64,000 bases of DNA. It comes from DASYRM01 sp036004405. GTDB lineage: Bacteria; Acidobacteriota; Vicinamibacteria; Vicinamibacterales; UBA2999. Positions within the stretch are counted from its first letter, which is position 1, and the number at the start of each line of letters is the position of its first letter. Below the pieces are notes generated by a model. That model saw nothing but the letters and a program-made list of their open reading frames with translations, had not been told where the DNA came from and ran no database searches. The stretch lies in the NCBI GenBank assembly GCA_036004405.1, contig DASYRM010000095.1, forward strand, positions 1 through 64,000, written 5' to 3'. The position numbers and the translations under genes were made by a program. Positions 47,496-56,805 of the stretch are shown here, piece after piece.

Positions 47496-49958
47496 ATGAC
47501 GACCCCCGCGGCTCGGGTCCTCGTTCTCGCCGGCTGCGCGTGGCTTCTGGCCGCGAGTGCGCCGCTCACCGGCGCACGCGCCGGCACGCAGGTGGCGCCG
47601 GCGCCGGTGCCGCCAACCACCGCGCTCTCCGCCGTTCGCGCCACCCTCGATCGCTACTGCCTCGGCTGCCACAACGACCGGCTGCGGACCGGCGGCCTTT
47701 CGCTCGCCACCCTCGACCCCTCAGCGGTGGGCGGGTACAACGGCGTGTGGGAGCGAGTGGTGCGGAAGCTTCGCACCCACGAGATGCCGCCGGCCGGCGC
47801 GATTCGTCCCGACGACGCCACCTATCGCGCCACCGCCGAGGCCCTGGAGCGGGCGCTGGATGCGGAGGCTGATGCCCACCCGCAGCCGGGCCGTGTGGCG
47901 GTGCATCGTCTGAGCCGCACCGAGTACGCCAACGCGGTGCGTGATCTGCTCGGCATCGATCTGCCGGCGTCCACGCTCCTGCCCGCGGACGAGCCCGATC
48001 AGCAGACGTTCGACAACGTGGCGAGCGTGCTGTCGGTGTCGCCGGCGCTGCTCGAGAACTATCTGTCGGCCGCCTATCGGGTGAGCCGGCTCGCGGTGGC
48101 CGATCCCTCCGCTCCGAAGTCGGAGGAGGTCTACACCGTGCCGACGGCGCTCACGCAGGACGAGCGCGTGAGCGACGATCTGCCGTTCGGCACCCAGGGC
48201 GGCATCGCGGTCCGGCATCAGTTTCCTGCTCCGGGCGACTACTCGATCACGGTCACCCTGCGCCGGCAGCTCTATCGCTACATCATCGGCATGGGCGAGC
48301 CGCACCAGATCGACGTGCGGCTCGACGGTGTGCGGCTGCGGCGCTTCACGATCGGCGGCGAAGGGCGCGGATTGACGGCGCCCGAGAGCTTTGCCGGCAA
48401 TACCCAGGGCGATCCGCCCTGGGAGGTCTACATGCACACCGCCGACGAGGATCTGCAGGTGCGCGTGCCGGTCGCCGCCGGGTCGCACGAGATCAGCGTG
48501 TCGTTCGTGCGGCGCTTCTGGGAGCCCGAGGGCATCCTGCAGCCGCGGCAGCGCGGCTTTGCCCGGACGACGAACGAGCTCTATCACGGTGAGCCGGCTG
48601 TCGACACCGTGGCCGTCGCCGGTCCGCTGGCGCCGGCGGCGCAGCTCTCCGGCAACGAGCGGGTCTTCGTCTGCCGGCCGTCGCAGGCGGCCGCCGAACG
48701 AGACTGTGCGCGGCGCATCCTCGAGCGCGTGGCCACGCGCGCGTATCGCCGGCCCGTCACCGCCGCGGAGCTCGACACGGTGCTGCGGTTCTACGACCAG
48801 GGCCGGGCGGACGCGGGGTTCGACGCCGGCATCCAGCGCGGTCTCGAGCGGGTGCTGGCGGCGCCGTCGTTCCTGTTCCGTGTCGTCCGCGAGCCGGCGG
48901 GCCTGGCGCGCGGCGCGGTGTTTCCTCTGAGCGACCTGGAGCTGGCGTCGCGCCTGTCGTTCTTCGTCTGGAGCAGCGTGCCCGACGACGCATTGCGGCT
49001 CGACGCGAGCCGCGGACGCCTGCATGAGCCCGCCGTGCTCCAGGCGCACGTGCGCCGCATGCTGGCCGCCGCGCGCTCGCGCGCGCTGGTGGACAGCTTC
49101 GCCCTGCAGTGGTTGAAGGTGGGCAAGGTGGCCGGCGTCGTACCCGACGTCGACGCCTTTCCCGAGTTCGACGAGAACCTGCGCCGGGCGATGCTGGAGG
49201 AGACGCGGCTCTTCCTGGCCGATCAGATCGAGGCCGATCGGCCGGTGCCCGAACTGGTGACCGCCGATTACAGCTTCCTGAACGATCGTCTGGCGAAGCA
49301 CTACGGCGTGGCGAACGTGTACGGCAGCCACTTCCGCCGGGTCAGCTTTGCCAGTACCTCTAGCGACGGCGTCCGCGGCGGGCTGCTCGGGCAGGCGAGC
49401 GTGCTGACGACGACGTCGTATCCGAACCGCACGTCGCCCGTGCTTCGCGGGCGATGGCTCCTCGATACCGTGCTCGGCTCGCCGCCGCCTCCGCCGCCTC
49501 CTGACGTTCCGACGCTCGAGCAGGCGTCGCCCGGCCGCGTGCTGAATCAGCGCGAGCAGATGGAAGCGCACCGCAAGAGCCCGGCGTGCGCCACCTGTCA
49601 CGTGCGCATGGACCCGCTCGGGTTCTCGATGGAGCAGTTCGACGCGCTCGGGCAGTGGCGCGTGGCCACGAGCGCCGGTCCCATCGACGCCTCCGCGACG
49701 TTACCGGACGGCTCGCGCTTCGACGGCGCCCGCGGCCTGCGCACGTTCCTGACCGGCCACCGCGAAGACTTCGTCCGCACGTTCACCGAGAAGCTGCTGG
49801 CCTACGCGCTTGGCCGCGGCCTCGAGCCCGCGGACATGCCGGCCGTGCGCCGCATCGTGCGCGAGGCGAGCAGTCAAGACTACCGCTGGTCGTCGATCCT
49901 GAACGGCATCGTGACGAGCGTGCCGTTCCGGTTTGCGTCTGAAAGGGCAGGCTCATGA
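47496..49958 (+). CDS. DUF1592-type multidomain haem protein (planctomycete cytochrome-like)
   Basis: The 820-residue exported protein has a signal peptide (1-29) and a first haem c site, Cys55-Leu-Gly-Cys58-His59. The usual DUF1587-DUF1595-DUF1592-DUF1588-DUF1585 order follows. DUF1587 begins at about 130 (Arg-Leu-Ser-Arg-Thr-Glu-Tyr-Ala-Asn). The second haem site, Cys-Ala-Thr-Cys-His, stands in the diagnostic DUF1588 segment Ala-Cys-Ala-Thr-Cys-His-Val-Arg-Met-Asp-Pro. Its reaction is unknown; the family is common in Planctomycetes, Verrucomicrobia and Acidobacteriota and travels with DUF1552. The next gene overlaps its stop (ATGA), which supports a joint function. Confidence 0.92.
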   Translation: MTTPAARVLVLAGCAWLLAASAPLTGARAGTQVAPAPVPPTTALSAVRATLDRYCLGCHNDRLRTGGLSLATLDPSAVGGYNGVWERVVRKLRTHEMPPAGAIRPDDATYRATAEALERALDAEADAHPQPGRVAVHRLSRTEYANAVRDLLGIDLPASTLLPADEPDQQTFDNVASVLSVSPALLENYLSAAYRVSRLAVADPSAPKSEEVYTVPTALTQDERVSDDLPFGTQGGIAVRHQFPAPGDYSITVTLRRQLYRYIIGMGEPHQIDVRLDGVRLRRFTIGGEGRGLTAPESFAGNTQGDPPWEVYMHTADEDLQVRVPVAAGSHEISVSFVRRFWEPEGILQPRQRGFARTTNELYHGEPAVDTVAVAGPLAPAAQLSGNERVFVCRPSQAAAERDCARRILERVATRAYRRPVTAAELDTVLRFYDQGRADAGFDAGIQRGLERVLAAPSFLFRVVREPAGLARGAVFPLSDLELASRLSFFVWSSVPDDALRLDASRGRLHEPAVLQAHVRRMLAAARSRALVDSFALQWLKVGKVAGVVPDVDAFPEFDENLRRAMLEETRLFLADQIEADRPVPELVTADYSFLNDRLAKHYGVANVYGSHFRRVSFASTSSDGVRGGLLGQASVLTTTSYPNRTSPVLRGRWLLDTVLGSPPPPPPPDVPTLEQASPGRVLNQREQMEAHRKSPACATCHVRMDPLGFSMEQFDALGQWRVATSAGPIDASATLPDGSRFDGARGLRTFLTGHREDFVRTFTEKLLAYALGRGLEPADMPAVRRIVREASSQDYRWSSILNGIVTSVPFRFASERAGS

Positions 49959-51301
49959 TGGCGCTCCGCAAGTCGATTCCCCGGCGGACGGTCCTGCGCG
50001 GGCTCGGCGCCTCGCTGGCGCTGCCGCTGCTCGACGGCATGATCCCGGCGCTCACCGCGCGAGCGCAGACCGCCGCCGCGCCGGTGCACCGCTTCGGCGT
50101 GGTCTACGTGCCCAACGGCATGGTGATGGAGAACTACCTGCCGGCCACCGAGGGCGCATCATTCGAGCTCACGCCGACGCTGCAGGCGCTGGCGCCGTTC
50201 CGCTCGCAGACGACGGTGCTGAGCGGGCTCGACTGCATTCCATCGGCAGGGCGCCCGGGCGGTGCCCACGCCAAGGCGTCCACGCGCTACCTCACTGACA
50301 TCTCGCCGCCGACCAGCGAGACCTGGCTCGACGCCGGCATCTCGGTGGATCAGATCCTGGCGGATCGGCTCGGGGCGCAGACCCAGCTGGCCTCGCTCGA
50401 GCTCGCGATCGAGAACAGCGACACGGCCGGCGCCTGCGACGTGGGCTTCGCGTGCGCCTACACCAACACGATCTCGTGGCGGAGCGCCAACACGCCGCTG
50501 CCGATGCAGCACAACCCGCGTGCCGTGTTCGAGCGGCTCTTCGGCGATGCCGGCAGCACCGACGCCCGCGCGCGGCTGTCGCGAATCCGCCAGCAGCGGA
50601 GCGTCCTCGACTCGGTGCGCGACGAGATCGCCGGGCTGAGCCGCGACCTCGGCCCCGGCGACCGTGGCAAGCTGACCGAGTACCTCGAGTCGGTTCGCGA
50701 CGTGGAGCGGCGCATCGAGCGTGCCGAGAGCCAGAGCGGCCGCGAGCTGCCGGTGCTCGACCGCCCCTCGGGCGCGCCCGCCGGCTACGAAGACCACGTC
50801 AAGCTGATGTTCGACCTCGAGGTGCTCGCCTATCAGCTCGATCTCACGCGCGTCATCACGATCATGCTCGGGCGCGAGTTCAGCGGCATGACCTATCCGC
50901 AGGTGGGCGTGCCCGATGCTCACCATCCGGTCACGCATCACGCCATGGAGCCGGAGAAGATTGCCAAGGTAGCGAAGATCAACGCCTATCACGTGCAGCT
51001 CTTCGCCTACCTGCTGGAGCGCCTGCGCGCGACGCCCGACGGCGACGGTACGCTGCTCGACCACATCACGCTGATGTACGGCACCGGCCTGTCGGACTGC
51101 AACGCGCACTCGGTGACCAACGTGCCGGTGGTGCTCACCGGTGGCGGCGCCGGCTGGCTGAAGGGCGGCCGTCACATTCGTTACAACAGCCTGCCGCTCG
51201 CCAACCTGCACTTGACGCTGCTCGATCGCTTCGGCGTGCACCGCGATCGCCTCGGCGACAGCACCGGCCGCGTGGACGATCGACAGCTCGGCGGGCTCTG
51301 A
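49955..51301 (+). CDS. DUF1552 family protein
   Basis: The 448-residue protein has a twin-arginine-type N-terminus (Pro-Arg-Arg-Thr-Val-Leu-Arg-Gly-Leu-Gly), so it is exported folded. The body shows family segments Tyr-Val-Pro-Asn-Gly-Met, Ser-Gly-Leu-Asp and His-His-Pro-Val-Thr-His-His, and ends with Tyr-Gly-Thr-Gly-Leu-Ser-Asp. The fold is thought to resemble alkaline-phosphatase/sulfatase-like proteins, but no activity is established. It is translationally coupled to the DUF1592 gene upstream and followed one base later by the ankyrin gene. Confidence 0.92.
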   Translation: MMALRKSIPRRTVLRGLGASLALPLLDGMIPALTARAQTAAAPVHRFGVVYVPNGMVMENYLPATEGASFELTPTLQALAPFRSQTTVLSGLDCIPSAGRPGGAHAKASTRYLTDISPPTSETWLDAGISVDQILADRLGAQTQLASLELAIENSDTAGACDVGFACAYTNTISWRSANTPLPMQHNPRAVFERLFGDAGSTDARARLSRIRQQRSVLDSVRDEIAGLSRDLGPGDRGKLTEYLESVRDVERRIERAESQSGRELPVLDRPSGAPAGYEDHVKLMFDLEVLAYQLDLTRVITIMLGREFSGMTYPQVGVPDAHHPVTHHAMEPEKIAKVAKINAYHVQLFAYLLERLRATPDGDGTLLDHITLMYGTGLSDCNAHSVTNVPVVLTGGGAGWLKGGRHIRYNSLPLANLHLTLLDRFGVHRDRLGDSTGRVDDRQLGGL

Positions 51302-51302
51302 C

Positions 51303-52745
51303 ATGCGCGTGACAGGCGCCGCGCTTGCGGCGATGTTCGTGGTCGGCTGGGTGCCGGTGATGGTGACCAGCGGCGAGACGCCGCTGGTGGACGCGGCACG
51401 CGCCGGCGACGCCACCGCCGTGCGGGCGCTGCTCGCCGGTCGCGCCGACGTGCACCAGGCCTCGGGCGACGGCAGCACCGCGCTTCACTGGGCGGCCCAT
51501 CGTGACAACCTGGCCATGGCGGAGGCGCTGCTCCGGGCGGGGGCGCGGGTCAACGCCGTGACCGACCTTGGTGCCACCGCGCTGTACCTGGCCTGCACCA
51601 ATCACAGCGCGCCGATGGTGTCGCGCCTCCTCGAGGCGGGCGCCGACCCGAACCTGGCGCTGCCGAGCGGGGAGACACCGCTGATGAACTGTGCCCGCAC
51701 GGGCGACGCGGCCGCGGTGCGCGCGCTGGTGGCCCGCGGGGCGCGCGTCGAGGCCCGCGAGGCGGCGCACCAGCAGACCGCGCTCATGTGGGCGGCCGCG
51801 CAGGGGCATCCCGCGGCGGTCTCGGCGCTGCTCGCGGCCAAAGCCGACGTCCGGGCCCGGTCCTCCGTCTACGAGCAGGTCGTGACGAGCGAGGTGACGC
51901 AGCGGGCGGGCCGCGAGGCGCTCAACTACACCGTGCGCCGCGGCGGCAGCACACCGCTCCTCTTCGCCGCCCGCTCCGGCGATGCCGAATCCACGCGGCT
52001 GCTGCTCGCGGCCGGCGCCGACGCCAACGACGCGCTCGCCGACGGCCTTCCGGCGCTGACGCTGGCGGCCTACAGCGGGCATGGCGACGCGGCCCGGGTG
52101 CTGCTCGATGGCGGTGCCGATCCCAACGCCGCGGCGATCGGGTTTACCGCCCTGCATGCCGCTGTGTTGCGCCCGGACGTGGCGCTCGTGCGCGCGCTGC
52201 TGGCGCGCGGGGCGGCGGTCAACGCGGCGATGACGAAGGGCTCGCCGATGCGGCGAACCAGTCAGGACTTCGACCTGCCGGCGGCGCTCATCCCGTCCAC
52301 GCCGTTTCTGCTGGCGGCGCGCTTCCTGGAGCCGGAGATCGTGCGCGTCCTGCAGGACGGCGGCGCGGACGCGCGGGTGACGATGCGCGACGGCACCACG
52401 GCGCTCATGCTCGCTGCCGGCATTGGCGCGTCGGCGACGCAGGATCGCCGCGGCGTGGCGCTCATCGACGGCGGCCGGGCGGCCAGCGAGGATCTGGTGT
52501 TGCGCACGGTGGAAAAGCTGCTCGAGACGGGCGCGGCGGCGGACGCCGCGAATCAGGCTGGCGACACCGCGCTGCACGCCGCCGCCAGCTCCGGCCTGAC
52601 GCGCGTCGTGTCACGGCTCGTGGTGGCTGGCGCCCAGGTGAACGTGAAGAACGGCCGGGGCCAGTCGCCGCTCAGCCTGATTGCAAACCGCGACGATCGC
52701 CGCGCCACCGCCGACCTGCTGCGCTCGCTGGGCGCCATCGACTGA
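51303..52745 (+). CDS. Secreted ankyrin-repeat protein
   Basis: The 480-residue protein has a signal peptide (about 1-22) and then roughly ten ankyrin repeats over 25-478, recognised by Gly-x-Thr-Ala-Leu-His or Gly-x-Thr-Pro-Leu and Leu-Leu-x-x-Gly-Ala-Asp/Arg-Val. A non-repeat insert around 190-210 and another near 310-335 break the array. Ankyrin stacks bind proteins; here the partner is probably the DUF1592 or DUF1552 protein of the same operon, in the periplasm. It is the last gene of the operon, and a palindromic repeat begins 3 bases after its stop. Confidence 0.88.
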   Translation: MRVTGAALAAMFVVGWVPVMVTSGETPLVDAARAGDATAVRALLAGRADVHQASGDGSTALHWAAHRDNLAMAEALLRAGARVNAVTDLGATALYLACTNHSAPMVSRLLEAGADPNLALPSGETPLMNCARTGDAAAVRALVARGARVEAREAAHQQTALMWAAAQGHPAAVSALLAAKADVRARSSVYEQVVTSEVTQRAGREALNYTVRRGGSTPLLFAARSGDAESTRLLLAAGADANDALADGLPALTLAAYSGHGDAARVLLDGGADPNAAAIGFTALHAAVLRPDVALVRALLARGAAVNAAMTKGSPMRRTSQDFDLPAALIPSTPFLLAARFLEPEIVRVLQDGGADARVTMRDGTTALMLAAGIGASATQDRRGVALIDGGRAASEDLVLRTVEKLLETGAAADAANQAGDTALHAAASSGLTRVVSRLVVAGAQVNVKNGRGQSPLSLIANRDDRRATADLLRSLGAID

Positions 52746-52748
52746 TTT

Positions 52749-52812
52749 CGTAGAGGCGGACCTCTGCGAGGTCCGCCTGCGCAGGCGCACCTCTTCGAGG
52801 TGCGCCTCTACG
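52749..52812. repeat. Palindromic repeat family A, copy 3 (two-hairpin form)
   Basis: The outer arms are CGTAGAG (52749-52755) and CTCTACG (52806-52812). Hairpin 1 is GGCGGACCTC/GAGGTCCGCC (52755-52777) and hairpin 2 GGCGCACCTC/GAGGTGCGCC (52784-52806). All stems are perfect. The element fills nearly the whole gap between the convergent ankyrin and old yellow enzyme genes, so it may terminate both. Confidence 0.9.
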
Positions 52813-52818
52813 TAGTGG

Positions 52819-53898
52819 CTACGCGCTCTGCGCGGTCGCTGGCAGGAAGTCCGTGTAGCCCTTGGCGCCGGGCGTGTAGAACGTGGTCGCATCAAACGGC
52901 GTCAGGTCGAGCCCCGACGCAAACCGTTCCGGCAGGTCCGGGTTCGACGTGAACAGCTTGCCGAACACGACGTAGTCGGCCAGCCCCGACGCCAGCGCCG
53001 TGTTGCCCGACGCGAGGCCGAAGGCTCCCCCGGCGGCGAACGTGCCCGAATAGAGCGGTCGCAGGATCTCGAAGATGTTGGGGATCGGCGGCGTGCGCAG
53101 CACGTGCAGGTAGGCGAGCCCCATTGGCGCAATCGCCTTCACGAGCGTCGTGTAGGTCTCGATCGGGTCGTCGTCCTGAATGTCGTTGAACGGCATCGCC
53201 GGGCTGATCTTGATGCCGACCTTCGACGCATCGCCGGCGGCCGCGGTCATGGCCTGCAGCGTCTCGACGACGAACCGGATGCGGTTCTGCACGCTGCCGC
53301 CGTAGCCGTCGGTGCGCTTGTTGGTGCCGGTGGACAGGAACTGCATCGGCAGGTAGCCGGAGGCCGAGTGCAGCTCGACGCCGTCGCAGCCGGCGGCCAG
53401 CGCGTTCCGCGTCGCCTGCGCGAAGCCCTCGATGACGCCGGGGATCTCGTTCGTCTCGATCGCGCGCGGCTGGTCGAAGTCCTGCAGCCCCTGCGCGTCG
53501 GTCCACATCTGCCCGGCGGCCCGCACGGCGGAGGGCGTGATGAGCGGCTCGCTGGTGTAGCGGTTGGCCGAGTGGCCGATGCGGCCGACGTGCATGAACT
53601 GCATGAAGATCCGTCCGCCCTTCGCGTGGACGGCCGCGGTGATGCGCTTCCAGGCCGCAATCTGTTCCGCGCTTTCGACGGCGGGCGTGCGGGCATAGCC
53701 GAGTCCGACGGCCGTGGGCGCCACGCCCTCGGTGAGGATCAACCCGGCGGAGGCGCGCTGCGCGTAGTAGTCGATGGCCAGCTCAGACGGCACGCCGCCG
53801 GCCAGGGCGCGGCTGCGCGTCATGGGCGCCATCATCAAACGGTTCGGGGTCTCGAGGCCGCCGATGCGGCCCGGAGTCAGCAGGGTTGTCGTCGACAT
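52819..53898 (-). CDS. Old yellow enzyme family alkene reductase
   Basis: The 359-residue FMN-dependent TIM barrel reduces activated C=C bonds with NAD(P)H. Family marks are Met-Ala-Pro-Met-Thr-Arg-Ser near residue 25, the active-site region Gly-Val-Glu-Leu-His-Ser-Ala (His in place of the His/Asn pair near 180) and Asp-Gly-Tyr-Gly-Gly-Ser. It resembles the NemA-type group. Substrates may be unsaturated aldehydes, ketones or nitro compounds. I chose the ATG that puts the barrel start at a normal place; a longer frame adds 39 low-complexity residues. It is divergent from the molybdenum hydroxylase genes. Confidence 0.92.
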   Translation of the reverse strand: MSTTTLLTPGRIGGLETPNRLMMAPMTRSRALAGGVPSELAIDYYAQRASAGLILTEGVAPTAVGLGYARTPAVESAEQIAAWKRITAAVHAKGGRIFMQFMHVGRIGHSANRYTSEPLITPSAVRAAGQMWTDAQGLQDFDQPRAIETNEIPGVIEGFAQATRNALAAGCDGVELHSASGYLPMQFLSTGTNKRTDGYGGSVQNRIRFVVETLQAMTAAAGDASKVGIKISPAMPFNDIQDDDPIETYTTLVKAIAPMGLAYLHVLRTPPIPNIFEILRPLYSGTFAAGGAFGLASGNTALASGLADYVVFGKLFTSNPDLPERFASGLDLTPFDATTFYTPGAKGYTDFLPATAQSA

Positions 53899-53984
53899 AT
53901 ACCGCGACTGTAGCTCAGGAGCCGGAGTTTCGGCAGATCCCTGAGGCCGCACGCGGACCTGCGACTTTCGGACGAGGCGGCCCC

Positions 53985-54023
53985 CCACCTGACCTACCTG
54001 GCCTACCAGACCCACCTGACCTA
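53985..54023. repeat. Short direct repeats upstream of the Fe-S subunit gene
   Basis: CCACCTGACCTA occurs at 53985-53996 and again at 54012-54023, with related CCTACCTGG/GCCTACCAG units between. It resembles the micro-repeat style of the 5.9-kb and 23.7-kb elements. It ends 11 bases before the ATG, so it may sit in the promoter or leader. Confidence 0.6.
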
Positions 54024-54034
54024 GAATTCACCGC

Positions 54035-54505
54035 ATGGCCACAGTGTCGCTGACCGTCAACGGCGCATCACACACAGTGGACGTCGATCCCGCGACGCCG
54101 CTGCTGTACGTGCTGCGCAACGATCTCAACCTGCAGGGCCCGCGCTTCGGCTGCGGACTCGGCCAATGCGGCGCCTGCACCGTGCTGATCAAGGGCGAGG
54201 CGGTGCGCTCGTGCATCCGGCCCGTCTCCACGGTGGCCGACGCCAGCATCACCACGCTCGAAGGGCTGGCGCAGAACGGCAGGCTGCATCCAGTGCAGCA
54301 GGCCTGGATCGACGAGCAGGTGCCGGCGTGCGGCTACTGCCAGAACGGCCAGATCCTCACGGCGGCGGCGCTGCTCAGCAAGACGCCGAATCCGACCGAC
54401 GCGCAGATCCGCCAGGGCATGGCCACGACGCTGTGCCGCTGCATGACGTATTACCGGATCCAGGCCGCCATCAAGCGCGCGGCGAAAGCGATGGTGACCG
54501 CATGA
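54035..54505 (+). CDS. Molybdenum hydroxylase [2Fe-2S] subunit (IorA-like)
   Basis: The 156-residue protein carries two [2Fe-2S] clusters. The plant-ferredoxin-type site uses Cys40, Cys45, Cys48 and Cys60. The helical-domain site uses Cys99, Cys102, Cys134 and Cys136 (Cys-Gly-Tyr-Cys-Gln and Cys-Arg-Cys). It transfers electrons from the molybdopterin subunit encoded next, with which it overlaps (ATGA). The size and two-subunit arrangement match isoquinoline-1-oxidoreductase-like enzymes rather than three-subunit xanthine dehydrogenases, since no FAD subunit is present. No signal peptide is seen. Confidence 0.93.
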   Translation: MATVSLTVNGASHTVDVDPATPLLYVLRNDLNLQGPRFGCGLGQCGACTVLIKGEAVRSCIRPVSTVADASITTLEGLAQNGRLHPVQQAWIDEQVPACGYCQNGQILTAAALLSKTPNPTDAQIRQGMATTLCRCMTYYRIQAAIKRAAKAMVTA

Positions 54506-56805
54506 TCCCCGACACCTCGCGCCGCGAATTCATCAAGCTGTCGGGGATGCTCGTGGTGGGCATCGCGGCGACGGGCCGCGACGTGCTCGGCCAGGCGGCC
54601 GCCGGCGGCCCCTATCAGGATCCCGACTTCCATCAGCTCGACTCCTGGATCGTGATCCGCCAGGACAACACGGCCACCTTCTACGTCGGCAAGACCGACC
54701 TCGGGCAGGGGACCGGCACCGCGTTCCGGCAGATCATGTCCGACGAGCTCGACATGGCCTTCGACGCCACCAGCGTCGTGATGGGCACCACCAACCTCAC
54801 GGTCGATCAAGGCGGGTCGGGCGGTTCCGACGCGCTGCAGACCGACGGCTGGCCGATGCGCCGCGTGGCCGCCGAGGCGCGCCGCGTGCTGCTCGACATG
54901 GCGTCGGCGAAGTTCGGCGTGCCGGTGGGGCAGCTGGCCGTCAGCGACGGCGTCGTCACCCTCAAGGCCGACCCGTCGAAGAAGGTGACCTACGGCGAGC
55001 TCGTGGGCGGCAAGCGCTTCAACGTCACGCTGACGGGCAACAACACCGACACCACCACCGGCCAGGCCAAGCTCAAGACCGTCCAGGAAATGAAGATGAC
55101 GGGCCGCTCGCCGCGGCGCTACGACATCCCGCCCAAGGTGGACGGCTCGCTCAAGTGGGCGGTGGACGCGAAGGTGCCGGGCATGCTGCACGCGCGCAAC
55201 GTGAAGCCGCCGGCGGCCGGGGCGCAGCTCGTGAGCGTGGACGAAGCCTCGGTGGCGGGCGTGCCCGGGCTCGTGAAGGTCGTGCGCAAGGGCAACTACC
55301 TGGCCGTCGTGTGCGAGCGCGAAGAGCAGGCGATTCAGGCCGCGCGTCAGCTGAAGGCCACGTGGCAGAAGCCGGCCACCTCGCCGTTCCCCGCGTCGGA
55401 CGACCTGTTCACGTACATGCGATCGGCCACGCCGACCTTCAGCGGACCTCCCGCGGTGGCCGGCGATCCTGACGCGGCCCTCAAGGCGGCCGCGAACGTG
55501 ATCGAAGCGGACTACGACGTGCCGTATCAGGGCCACACCGCGATCGGCCCGGCCCACGCGATGGCCGACCCGTCGAACGGGCAGATGACCATCTACTCGA
55601 ACGACATGAAGTCGTACGGCCTGCGCAACGGCGTGGCGACCTTTCTCCAGATCCCGCGCGATCAGGTGCGCGTGGTGTGGATGGAGGGGCCGCAGGCCTA
55701 CGGGCGCACGGCCGCCGACGACGCCGGCTTCGAGGCCGCGTTCCTGGCCAAGGAGCTCGGCCGCCCGGTGCGCGTGCAGTGGATGCGCAACGAGGAGACG
55801 GCGTGGGACACGAAGGGTCCCGCCTACGCGGTGAAAATGCGCGGCGCGCTCGACGCGCAGGGCAATCTCACCGCCCTGGAGTGGAACGGCCGCGCGGCCG
55901 ACCACAACCACGTTGGCTACAACGAGCCCGACACCGTGCTGATCGCGCAGCTCTCCGGCCAGCACCGCGCCCAGCCCTCGCGCGGCACGTCGTCCACGCC
56001 GTCGCACATGTACGTCGTCCCGAACCAGCGCACGCTGACGCACGTGGTCGGGCTGCCGCTGCTGTGGGAGAACCCGATCCGCACCGGCAACCTGCGCGAC
56101 CCCGACGGCCCGCAGGTGACCTTCGCGTCCGAATCGTTCATCGACGAGCTCGCCGCCGCGGCCAAGGCCGACCCGGTGGCGTTCCGCATGAAGCTGCTCA
56201 TGGCGAGCCCGGTCGATGACATGGGCTACAAACGCGCCCGTTCCATTGCGGTGATCAAGGCCGCGGTGGAGAAGTACGGCTGGGACTCGCGGCCGTCGCC
56301 CAAGCCGATCGGCAGCGGCGACGTGCTCACCGGGCGCGGCGTCGCCTACACGTTCCGCAGTCAGACGATCGTCGCGCAGATCGTGGACGTAGAGGTGAAC
56401 CGCCGGACGGGCCGTGTCTGGGTGAAACGCATCGTCTGCGCCCACGATTGCGGGCTGGTGATCAACCCCGAGGCGCTAACGCGCACGCTCGAGGGCGCGA
56501 TGCTCCACTCGCTGAGCCGGGCGCTCCACGAGGAAGTGCGGTTCGACACCGAGAAGGTCCTCAGCGTCGATTGGGCGAGCCACCCGACGCTCACGCACCA
56601 GGACGTGCCGGAGCGGATCGACGTCGTCCTCGTGAACGGCGATCCGAACCCGAACCGGCCCGACCTGCCGCACTACGGCGCCGGCGAGACGGCGTGCAAG
56701 CCGCTGCTCGCCGCGGTCGCGAATGCCATCTTCGATGCGACCGGCGTGCGCCTGCGGCGGGTGCCGTTCCGGGCGCCGCGTGTGCTCGAGGCGCTGAAGA
56801 CATAG
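54502..56805 (+). CDS. Molybdopterin-binding hydroxylase subunit (IorB-like), Tat-exported
   Basis: The 767-residue catalytic subunit begins with a twin-arginine signal (Ser-Arg-Arg-Glu-Phe-Ile-Lys), so the complex is periplasmic, as usual for this subgroup. Cofactor segments include Gly-Gln-Gly-Thr-Gly-Thr-Ala near residue 72, Gln-Gly-Gly-Ser-Gly-Gly-Ser and, near the end, Gly-Ala-Gly-Glu-Thr-Ala with the likely catalytic Glu. It hydroxylates an aldehyde or N-heterocycle of unknown identity. Electrons pass to the Fe-S subunit encoded upstream and probably to a cytochrome. The TAG stop forms part of the outer arm of a palindromic repeat. Confidence 0.92.
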   Translation: MIPDTSRREFIKLSGMLVVGIAATGRDVLGQAAAGGPYQDPDFHQLDSWIVIRQDNTATFYVGKTDLGQGTGTAFRQIMSDELDMAFDATSVVMGTTNLTVDQGGSGGSDALQTDGWPMRRVAAEARRVLLDMASAKFGVPVGQLAVSDGVVTLKADPSKKVTYGELVGGKRFNVTLTGNNTDTTTGQAKLKTVQEMKMTGRSPRRYDIPPKVDGSLKWAVDAKVPGMLHARNVKPPAAGAQLVSVDEASVAGVPGLVKVVRKGNYLAVVCEREEQAIQAARQLKATWQKPATSPFPASDDLFTYMRSATPTFSGPPAVAGDPDAALKAAANVIEADYDVPYQGHTAIGPAHAMADPSNGQMTIYSNDMKSYGLRNGVATFLQIPRDQVRVVWMEGPQAYGRTAADDAGFEAAFLAKELGRPVRVQWMRNEETAWDTKGPAYAVKMRGALDAQGNLTALEWNGRAADHNHVGYNEPDTVLIAQLSGQHRAQPSRGTSSTPSHMYVVPNQRTLTHVVGLPLLWENPIRTGNLRDPDGPQVTFASESFIDELAAAAKADPVAFRMKLLMASPVDDMGYKRARSIAVIKAAVEKYGWDSRPSPKPIGSGDVLTGRGVAYTFRSQTIVAQIVDVEVNRRTGRVWVKRIVCAHDCGLVINPEALTRTLEGAMLHSLSRALHEEVRFDTEKVLSVDWASHPTLTHQDVPERIDVVLVNGDPNPNRPDLPHYGAGETACKPLLAAVANAIFDATGVRLRRVPFRAPRVLEALKT

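Noticed and set aside
42620..47644. Very long open frame (about 1670 codons) on the minus strand opposite the PKD protein gene
   Set aside because: It is antisense to a well-supported repetitive gene. Strong G/C at third positions removes stops from the opposite strand, and its translation is Arg/His/Gly-rich with no signal peptide or domain.
53905..53930. TAGCTCAGGAGC, reminiscent of a tRNA D-arm
   Set aside because: No acceptor, anticodon or T-arm pairing can be built around it, and there is no TTCGA-type T-loop at the right distance.
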